Below the pieces are notes generated by a model, which was not told the origin of the DNA, did not search any database, and was given only the letters and a program-made list of their open reading frames with translations. Shown one piece after another: positions 1-4,939 of a stretch of DNA of 8,138 nt (the first letter of the stretch is position 1; every line of letters starts with the position of its first letter). This DNA is from AAA164-E04 sp014239995. GTDB taxonomy: Bacteria; Verrucomicrobiota; Verrucomicrobiia; Limisphaerales; AAA164-E04. A program made the translations under genes and the position numbers. The stretch spans positions 1 through 8,138 of the forward strand of contig JAQWLM010000050.1 in assembly GCA_029247315.1 (NCBI GenBank). Direction: 5' to 3'.

Positions 1-1
1 G

Positions 2-1294
2 CTTTCCGGTGGAAAGAACCGGAGGGCCCCTGCATACGTTGATCCAGCGGAAGTCAAACTCCCGCCATACTATCCGGACCACCCAGTGATCCGCCAGGAT
101 TGGGCGAAGTACCTGGACTCATGGGTGCAGACGGATAAGGAGGTCGGGAAGATACTGGCTGAGCTGGATGCCGCGGGCCGGCTCGATTCAAGTGCGGTGT
201 TTCTATGGACTGATCATGGTGTCAGCCACCTGCGTGGCAAGCAGTTCCTGTATGAGGAAGGCGTACGCATACCCTTGATTGTTCGTCTTCCGAGCGGTCA
301 GCAGGCTGGCGAAGTGTGGGACGACATGATTGAACACATGGACATTGCGGCGACATCGCTTGCCCTGGCCGGCATCGAGATCCCGGACTATGTCCAGGGC
401 CAAGACTTGCTGGCGGTGGACCATGTGCCGCGCGATCACGTGTTCATGGGGCGCGATCGTTGTGACGAAACGGTCGATATCATCCGCGGTGTTCGCGATG
501 AGCGATACAAATACATCCGTAACTTCATGTCGCACGTCCCTCACGCGCAACCGAGTCAGTACAAAGACGGAAAGAGCATCGTGCAGACGATTCGCAAACT
601 CCACGCACAAGGCGATCTGAACCAACTGCAGTCCCGGCCGTTTGCATCCCGTCGTCCTCCAGAGGAGCTCTATGATCTCGACCAGGATCCGCACGAAACG
701 ATGAATTTGGCCACCGATCCAGACCACCACGAGCGATTGGTGGCCATGCGTGAACTCACCTACGGTCGTATGTTGAAAGAACGGGACATGGGGCTTGTTC
801 CGGAGCCGATTCTTGAAGATCTCGGACGGGAAGCTGGGACAAAATACAACGCTTTCCTCAAGACAGATGGCAGTGATCAGACGAAGCGCCTGATCGACGT
901 CATTACGGCGGGTGAGGCGAATGATGCGAAGTCGCTGCTGGCATTTGCTGAATCCGATGATAGGTCTGCGCGTTACTGGGCGGCCGTGTGGCTCGGCGTG
1001 AACAAAACGAAAAACGCGAAGACCGCCCTCAGGAAACTTGCCGCTGACGCGACTCCGGTTGTCCGGGTGGCGGCGGCTCAGGCTATGGTCAAGCTTGGAG
1101 ACGGTGAACAGATCAAGCTGTTGATGCACCACATGGACGATCCGAACTATCTTGTCGGGATGTATGTCCTGCGTGCGATCGAGGAGCTCGGTGATGCGGG
1201 CCAACGCTACAAGTCAGAAATTTCCGCTGCGCAGCATGCTCCCTATGAATTCTCACGTCGTATCGCCAGGCGATTGACCAACAAGTGGAAATAG
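2..1294 (+). CDS. Sulfatase, C-terminal part (5' end outside window), with HEAT-like tail
   Basis: This is a sulfatase of the alkaline-phosphatase superfamily, hydrolysing sulfate esters or N-sulfates, probably on an extracellular or periplasmic polysaccharide. The frame is open from base 2, and the residues before the GTG at 86 (AYVDPAEVKLPPYYPDHP) already look like sulfatase, so that GTG is internal and the true start lies upstream. The formylglycine motif is therefore not visible. Counting from the GTG codon, W41-T-D-H-G45 is the metal-binding motif, followed by K52 and EEGVRIPLIVR. Residues ~191-210 (PPEELYDLDQDPHETMNLA) are the usual sulfatase C-terminal signature. Residues ~268-370 are short paired helices with a HEAT-like pattern (AARYWAAVWLGV-type and VVRVAAAQAMVKLGD), an addition to the catalytic fold. 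It may be a heparan-N-sulfatase-like member, but the substrate cannot be read from this. The family is secure; the subfamily is not. Confidence 0.92.
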   Translation, partial: LSGGKNRRAPAYVDPAEVKLPPYYPDHPVIRQDWAKYLDSWVQTDKEVGKILAELDAAGRLDSSAVFLWTDHGVSHLRGKQFLYEEGVRIPLIVRLPSGQQAGEVWDDMIEHMDIAATSLALAGIEIPDYVQGQDLLAVDHVPRDHVFMGRDRCDETVDIIRGVRDERYKYIRNFMSHVPHAQPSQYKDGKSIVQTIRKLHAQGDLNQLQSRPFASRRPPEELYDLDQDPHETMNLATDPDHHERLVAMRELTYGRMLKERDMGLVPEPILEDLGREAGTKYNAFLKTDGSDQTKRLIDVITAGEANDAKSLLAFAESDDRSARYWAAVWLGVNKTKNAKTALRKLAADATPVVRVAAAQAMVKLGDGEQIKLLMHHMDDPNYLVGMYVLRAIEELGDAGQRYKSEISAAQHAPYEFSRRIARRLTNKWK

Positions 1295-1376
1295 CAACGC
1301 GGGTGTCCTCTTTCTGAATGCCCAGTCCAACGTGCCGATCTGCGGCCCGTCCTGGTCAATGCAGTGCGGAATAACA

Positions 1377-1382
1377 AAGGAG
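1377..1382 (+). promoter_or_regulatory. Shine-Dalgarno AAGGAG before the beta-helix lyase
   Basis: AAGGAG lies 8 bases before the ATG at 1391 but 22 bases before the in-frame ATG at 1405. It therefore points to 1391 as the original start, even though 1391 is now out of frame with the lyase. Confidence 0.6.
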
Positions 1383-1404
1383 TGAGAAAAATGAAAAACA
1401 GATC

Positions 1405-2772
1405 ATGTCATACCTTTGTAGATGGCCTTGGATAACAGTGGCCCTGTTGTTGCAGATCGTGAATGCTCACGCGGCGGATCACTTCATCGCACCGGCCGGA
1501 TCGGATGCTACCGGGGACGGTTCGATCGACAATCCGTATGAAACGATTACGAAAGCGCAATCGGTGACGTCTTCCGGTGACACGGTCTACCTACGCGGCG
1601 GGACCTACGCCCTCGAGCATTCGGACATCACTTACAGATACTCTGCATGGGATAGTGTGAACCGCATCACGAAAAACGGCATCCGATACGCCGCCTATTC
1701 CGATGAGGTCCCAGTCTTCGATTTTTCAAACGTGAAACCTGAAGGCCGGCGCGTGACGGCCTTCCTGGTCGAGGCAGACAACTGCGTCTTTGAGGGGTTT
1801 GAGGTCGTAGGGGTGCAGGTGACCATCGCTGACAAGGGCTCGCAGTCCGAGTGTTTTCGTGTTGCCGGCGGAAACAGCAACCGCTTCGAGCGCTTGTCGA
1901 TGCACGATGGGATGGGCATCGGCTGGTACCTGACCGGGGGCGGTGGCAATCTGGTGTTAAACTGCGACGCTTACAACAACAAGGGGTTGAACAGCCACTC
2001 GCATGGAAATATCGATGGCTTTGGTGCGCATGCAGGGCAGACCGACGACATTGGAAATACATTGATTGGCTGCCGAGCCTGGTTCAACAGCGATGACGGA
2101 TTTGATCTGATCAACAATGATGCGTCCGTGGTCATATCCAACTGCTGGGCGATGTATAACGGCTACGATCATGCATCGACGTCGAGCAAGATCGGGGATA
2201 GTACGGGCTTCAAGGCAGGTGGTTATGGCGTCAAAGGAGCATCGTATCCCATACCGGTCCCGCGAAACAGCGTTCTCTACTGCCTGGCACTGGGAAACGA
2301 CAGGGGCTTCTATGCCAATCACCACACGGGCGGACTGGATTGGATCGGCAATACGGCAATCGGCAATGGCGTGAACTACAACATGCTCTGCAACCTGGAC
2401 GCGACGAGCAGGGACAAGGACGTTCCCGGTTTCGATCACTACATGAAGAACAATCTCGGCTTCGACGGTGGTGTCGAGGTGAGCCACCTTGGAAGTGGTA
2501 ACGACATTACCGACAATTATTGGACACTTCCCGTGACGGTGACAGCGGGTGATTTCAGGAGTCTCTCGTGGAAACAGCTGACGCAACCCCGCAAGGCGGA
2601 CGGCAGTCTGCCTGAGGTTGAATACGCGCACCTGGTCAACGGCAGTGATCTGATCGATGCCGGGACCACGAGCCTTGCCGGATCCATACCGTATTCCGGT
2701 TTCGCTCCGGACCTGGGAGCCTTTGGTTACTCCCCTGCAGCTGAAGGCGACGCCGTAAACCCTAAGCCTTAG
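1405..2772 (+). CDS. Secreted right-handed beta-helix protein, PL9-type pectate lyase
   Basis: This is a probable polysaccharide lyase cleaving an acidic (uronic) polymer by beta-elimination outside the cytoplasm. Residues 1-23 form a hydrophobic leader ending AHA before ADHF. Residues 26-70 (FIAPAGSDATGDGS...TVYLRGGTY) are the typical entry to a pectate-lyase beta-helix, and N-rich coils run to ~370. The active-site pattern of family PL9 is complete: D204 (NIDGFGAH), D230, D231 and D234 (NSDDGFDL), and K270 (GFKAGG). As I recall, Erwinia Pel9A uses D209, D233, D234, D237 and K273, giving the same 40-residue step from the first Asp of the pair to the Lys. The C-terminus (DLIDAG...APDLGAFGY) is a common ending for such proteins. 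It sits downstream of a sulfatase, consistent with a degradation cluster. The start is uncertain: the ribosome site fits ATG 1391 in another frame, so one A may be missing. Confidence 0.88.
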   Translation: MSYLCRWPWITVALLLQIVNAHAADHFIAPAGSDATGDGSIDNPYETITKAQSVTSSGDTVYLRGGTYALEHSDITYRYSAWDSVNRITKNGIRYAAYSDEVPVFDFSNVKPEGRRVTAFLVEADNCVFEGFEVVGVQVTIADKGSQSECFRVAGGNSNRFERLSMHDGMGIGWYLTGGGGNLVLNCDAYNNKGLNSHSHGNIDGFGAHAGQTDDIGNTLIGCRAWFNSDDGFDLINNDASVVISNCWAMYNGYDHASTSSKIGDSTGFKAGGYGVKGASYPIPVPRNSVLYCLALGNDRGFYANHHTGGLDWIGNTAIGNGVNYNMLCNLDATSRDKDVPGFDHYMKNNLGFDGGVEVSHLGSGNDITDNYWTLPVTVTAGDFRSLSWKQLTQPRKADGSLPEVEYAHLVNGSDLIDAGTTSLAGSIPYSGFAPDLGAFGYSPAAEGDAVNPKP

Positions 2773-3133
2773 CTTGACCGCATGGCGAAGAAGGGGATGA
2801 AGTTCACTGACTTTTATGTCAGCAACAATGCCTGCACCCCATCGCGCTGCGCCCTGCTGACGGGCTGCTATGCCGACCGCGGCGGTATGGATGGGCGTGT
2901 GATTTTCCGGGTGATGCGCGCGGGCTGAATCTCTGGGAGATCACCATTGCTGAGTTGCTCAAGACCCGGGGCTATGCCACGGCTTGCTTTGGGAAATGGC
3001 ACGCAGGCTACCAGCCGGAATTGATGCCGCTGGCGCAGGGATTCGACAAGTATGTGGGGATTCCGTATTCCAACGACATGTGGCCGATGTGCGCGTCCGT
3101 AAAGTACCCTACATCGAAGTCAACAAGGCCTAG
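2773..3133 (+). pseudogene. Sulfatase N-terminal remnant, beheaded and frameshifted
   Basis: Immediately after the lyase stop codon, frame 1 reads LDRMAKKGMKFTDFYV and then the formylglycine motif C-T-P-S-R (codons 2833-2847), with LLTGCYADRGGM. This is unmistakably an arylsulfatase, but the first ~35-40 residues (start, signal peptide, first metal-binding Asp pair) are absent. Frame 1 then stops at 2926-2928. Homology resumes one frame over with PGDARGLNLWEITIAELLK, GYATACFGKWHAGYQPE and GFDKYVGIPYSNDMWP, up to ~3095. Adding one T to the run at 2903-2906 would join the two halves perfectly. A short possible continuation in frame 2 (VPYIEVNKA) ends at a TAG at 3131-3133. The C-terminal two thirds, including the second metal site, are missing. 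It cannot make a working enzyme. It does not look like the missing N-terminus of the sulfatase at the window start; the sequence type differs. Confidence 0.85.
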
Positions 3134-3245
3134 AGCGTCAAAAGTCGGTTACCAAGGAGACCATCTTGATAATCAATATTCGGCAGCTTACGTGTTATCC
3201 CTTCGGGCTGGCCCAGTTCAGCGGCGTTGGATAAGTTGATTTGAG

Positions 3246-3362
3246 ATGGATCCGTTACGTTTCATTCGCATATGCCTAGTCGGGTGGATGAATTGTGAGC
3301 AACAGGCAGTGATCGAATTTCTGAAAGAAGAGGTGCGTGTTCTTCGGGAGCAATCCGGTGAT
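3246..3362 (+). pseudogene. IS transposase (integrase-core type) N-terminal fragment
   Basis: The frame starting ATG 3246 reads MDPLRF...LVGWMNCEQQAVIEF followed by LKEEVRVLREQ. I recognise this as the N-terminus of rve-type (DDE integrase core) transposases common in Planctomycetota and Verrucomicrobiota, where the motif is roughly LVGWMNREQQKVIEYL then EENRVLREQLG, followed by a helix-turn-helix. After the REQ and GDR residues (about base 3362) the expected HTH and DDE domain do not appear in any frame; the open frame continues to 3461 with unrelated sequence. No terminal inverted repeats could be matched to it. This is a dead IS stub, and probably relates to the neighbouring sulfatase truncation. 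The family assignment rests on ~40 residues recalled from memory. Confidence 0.65.
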
Positions 3363-3662
3363 CGGGTTCCAACCACTGGCCGCAATTACAAAAAAGGACG
3401 AAAAATTCCTGTAACTTACTGGATATTAAATGGACTGGCGGTCGTGCTCGAGCCGGCATGAGGTTTAACCCTCGCAAGATTTTAAGTCTTTTGCGTGTTC
3501 ACGCACGCGCGAGTGCTGTGATACACCGTTTCCCTATCCCGTTGAACACGAGCAGCGACTCAAGTTCCAGTGTTCAATGGACTGCCGCATTCTCGGAGTC
3601 AATGACGGGTTCTAATATGACGCTTCGGTATTTTTGCGCGGGTTCTTTTTCAGTCTACCGCC

Positions 3663-3730
3663 CACCAACAATACCTACAAAAGCTACAAAAAGATTATGA
3701 GCCAGATTAATTTCCTAGGTATTGTTGGTG
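3663..3730. repeat. 15-base perfect inverted repeat, 38-base spacer
   Basis: CACCAACAATACCTA (3663-3677) is exactly complementary to TAGGTATTGTTGGTG (3716-3730). The spacer is AT-rich (3678-3715). There is no T-run after the right arm, so it is not a standard terminator. It may be the ends of a very small element or a recombination remnant. Confidence 0.7.
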
Positions 3731-3806
3731 ACAAGGGGACCTAACTAGTCTTCATTGATCGTTGGATTCACCTTGCATACAACCTTGGATGGTTTGCCCC
3801 CTTGTC
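3730..3806. repeat. Second inverted repeat sharing an arm with the first
   Basis: GACAAGGGG (3730-3738) is complementary to CCCCTTGTC (3798-3806), with a 59-base spacer. The match extends imperfectly outward: GTTGG precedes the left arm, and CCAAC follows the right arm at 3812-3816 after a short gap. The left arm begins on the last base of the preceding 15-base repeat, so the two repeats are directly linked. Confidence 0.55.
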
Positions 3807-3842
3807 GGTGGCCAACGTGAAATCTTAAACTAAATTGCTGTC

Positions 3843-4250
3843 ATGGAAAAAATTGATTCAAAAAGAAGAAAGATGTTGGCTGGGGCTCTACTGGCATCGG
3901 TTGGAATTGTTCCGCTTGAAGCTGAGGATGAAAAAAGCGAGATGTTCTACCACCTTCATTACTTCAAGTTCAAACAAGAGGTGTCTGATGCTGAAATAGC
4001 CGAGGTCATGAAAGAGCTGGCAAGCCTTCAACACAAAATTCCTGTTCTAAAAGAATTCTGGGTCGGTAAGAACGTATCCCCTAATGGAAAAGGTTTTCAA
4101 TATGGTGAGGTGGCCTTATTCGAGAAAAAGGAGGATCTTAAAATCTACGACGAGCATCCTGAGCATAGAAAAATGGTGAAAAAAATTGGGCCCAAGCTTG
4201 CCGGTGGTATCAGCATGGATTTCGTGCCAATGGATTCGAGCGAAGCTTAA
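3843..4250 (+). CDS. Dabb (stress-responsive A/B barrel) domain protein with Tat-like leader
   Basis: This is a small exported protein of 135 residues. Residues 6-12 (SKRRKML), followed by the hydrophobic AGALLASVGIVPL, form a twin-arginine-like leader, with cleavage possible around residues 27-30. Residues ~35-128 match the Dabb ferredoxin-like fold: FYHLHYFKFK, a helix with IAEVMKELASLQHKIP, the VGKNVS turn, then the signature EDLKIYDEHPEHRKM with Y102, H105, P106 and H108, and a final strand ending MDF. Dabb proteins form dimeric barrels; most have no known reaction, and secreted ones recur in Planctomycetota and Verrucomicrobiota. No Shine-Dalgarno precedes ATG 3843. A poor -35/-10 pair (TTGTCG at 3802, TAAACT at 3826) would give an almost leaderless message. 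It stands alone between broken genes and is more AT-rich than the flanking operons. An alternative start at M11 would remove the twin arginines. Confidence 0.82.
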   Translation: MEKIDSKRRKMLAGALLASVGIVPLEAEDEKSEMFYHLHYFKFKQEVSDAEIAEVMKELASLQHKIPVLKEFWVGKNVSPNGKGFQYGEVALFEKKEDLKIYDEHPEHRKMVKKIGPKLAGGISMDFVPMDSSEA

Positions 4251-4296
4251 ATATTCATGACGCAAAACAAACAGCAGGCAGTGCGTCCACGCGTCA

Positions 4297-4313
4297 GCCT
4301 GATCAAACCAGGC
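4297..4313. other. Short hairpin downstream of the Dabb gene
   Basis: GCCTG (4297-4301) pairs with CAGGC (4309-4313) around a 7-base loop, about 50 bases past the Dabb stop. Only a broken T-rich stretch follows (CTTTCTTAAT), so its use as a terminator is possible but weak. Confidence 0.25.
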
Positions 4314-4360
4314 CAGCCAACTTTCTTAATACGTTTTTTGGTTTTGGTTTGAAGAAATGT

Positions 4361-4385
4361 CGGAGAGATCGGGGTTTGAACCCGC
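4361..4385 (-). other. tRNA-Ser 3' end (att-like scar)
   Basis: Read on the minus strand, this stretch has a T-loop TTCAAAC, a 3' T-stem strand CCCGA, a 3' acceptor strand TCTCTCC and discriminator G73, followed by ACA. The acceptor strand complements GGAGAGA, the classic serine tRNA acceptor; E. coli serU, as I recall it, ends TCTCTCCGCCA. The T-stem pairs at four positions (50-53 with 61-64), but 49-65 is G-A, so tRNA identity appears to end there. No D-arm, anticodon arm or 5' acceptor strand lies upstream, so it is only the 3' end, the part usually duplicated when an element integrates into a tRNA gene. The recombinase pseudogene abuts it. Confidence 0.68.
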
Positions 4386-4766
4386 GATTTCCTTGCTCGC
4401 TTCCGATCCGGCATGGCATAGGAACTGGCGGATGATGGCACTATAAGATTTGAAGGTAGAGGGCGAAACTTGCCTTTCCATCTCCCTTAACCAGGTTTCA
4501 AAAAATGATGTTATCGAAACCGTGACGCATGTATCATCCCGGCTTTCCATGATGCTCGCCATTGTGGCTTCCAGTGTCCGTCTCAGGGTTTCCTGAGGGA
4601 CTCCTTTTCTGCGAGCCTCCCGATTGGTCTTGTCTCATAACTGGCAGATTTCCAGGGCTTCTGATTTGATTGGGGTGCGGGTAATTGTGAATAACCTTTT
4701 CCCACTTGAATCGGTGAATGTACAGAACCAGTTTGGCTTGTTACTTTGTCAATGAATGCCTGCCAT
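4386..4766 (-). pseudogene. Tyrosine recombinase (phage-type integrase) N-terminal half, decayed
   Basis: Reading leftward from ATG 4764-4766, the frame gives MAGIH, a TGA at 4749-4751, then QSNKPNWFCTFTDSSGKRLF, an arm-type DNA-binding N-terminus. A second TGA (4635-4637) sits where Trp is expected, in ICQL-stop-DKTNREARRKGVPQ. The rest is the SAM-like core-binding domain: SITSFFETWLREMERQVSP, then STFKSYSAIIRQFLCHAGSEASKEIA. Homology ends at about 4386, where the tRNA-Ser 3' end begins; the frame runs on to a TAA at 4326-4328 without meaning. The catalytic domain (R...HxxR...Y) is absent. Two stops plus truncation make it non-functional. It was probably the integrase of an element inserted at a serine tRNA gene. 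Confidence 0.78.
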
Positions 4767-4787
4767 TCGCATAACATTCGTCCTTGG

Positions 4788-4839
4788 TAAGGGTGTTTCA
4801 GGTTGTTTTTTATTGGGAAAAAGGCCCATAAAACCCTTA
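4788..4839. repeat. Nested inverted repeat between integrase remnant and epimerase
   Basis: An outer stem pairs TAAGGGT (4788-4794) with ACCCTTA (4833-4839). Inside it, TTATTGGG (4810-4817) pairs with CCCATAA (4825-4831) with one bulged T and a 7-base A-rich loop, extended by T/A pairs. No T-run follows on either strand. It could be the regulatory or end region of the lost element, or a leader structure of the epimerase operon. Confidence 0.4.
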
Positions 4840-4939
4840 ATTTTACATGTTCAAATCTTGCCTATGGTATCATTTCAGTGCGTGGATCCCTCAAAGTTTT
4901 GCTTTCACATTCAGGACATCCCATTACTGTGCTCCCCCA

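Larger units (their letters stand above)
3363..3842. other. Gene-poor stretch of ~480 bases
   Basis: I see no credible gene here on either strand. An open frame at 3458-3700 (+) has no ribosome site, a serine-rich low-complexity translation and no recognisable domain, and I do not call it. The stretch holds a 12-base near-palindrome GCGTGTTCACGC (3493-3504) and the two long-spaced inverted repeats listed separately. It separates the IS stub from the Dabb gene. Confidence 0.6.

Noticed and set aside
203..1204. A 333-codon open frame on the minus strand inside the sulfatase
   Set aside because: It is fully antisense to a well-supported sulfatase, its translation shows no recognisable domain, and long antisense frames are expected from codon bias in GC-rich genes.
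1957..2631. A 224-codon minus-strand open frame inside the lyase
   Set aside because: It is a shadow of the beta-helix gene, with no domain pattern and no ribosome site.
3193..3237. Integron attC-like hairpin (TTATCC...GGATAA, with a GTTGGAT resembling GTTRRRY)
   Set aside because: The matching RYYYAAC core site is missing on the left side, there is no array of such sites, and no integron integrase is present. The short pairing is probably chance.
3458..3700. An 80-codon plus-strand gene
   Set aside because: No ribosome site, biased serine-rich composition, no family resemblance, and its 3' end lies across the left arm of the inverted repeat.
4326..4430. Plus-strand GFEPAI-like and minus-strand GSNPDLSDIS peptides as real proteins
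   Set aside because: Such peptides are the known result of translating through a tRNA T-arm; here they come from the tRNA-Ser 3' end.
4361..4450. A complete tRNA gene on the minus strand
   Set aside because: Only the T-arm half and 3' acceptor strand are present; upstream DNA encodes recombinase and shows no anticodon arm, D-arm or GGAGAGA strand.
4635..4751. TGA read as tryptophan (alternative code) in the integrase
   Set aside because: Neighbouring intact genes end with TGA at the expected C-termini (epimerase, exosortase), and the integrase is truncated anyway.
4847..4939. Longer epimerase start at 4847
   Set aside because: The added residues are not Rossmann-like, and the nucleotide-binding loop would be pushed ~31 residues from the N-terminus.
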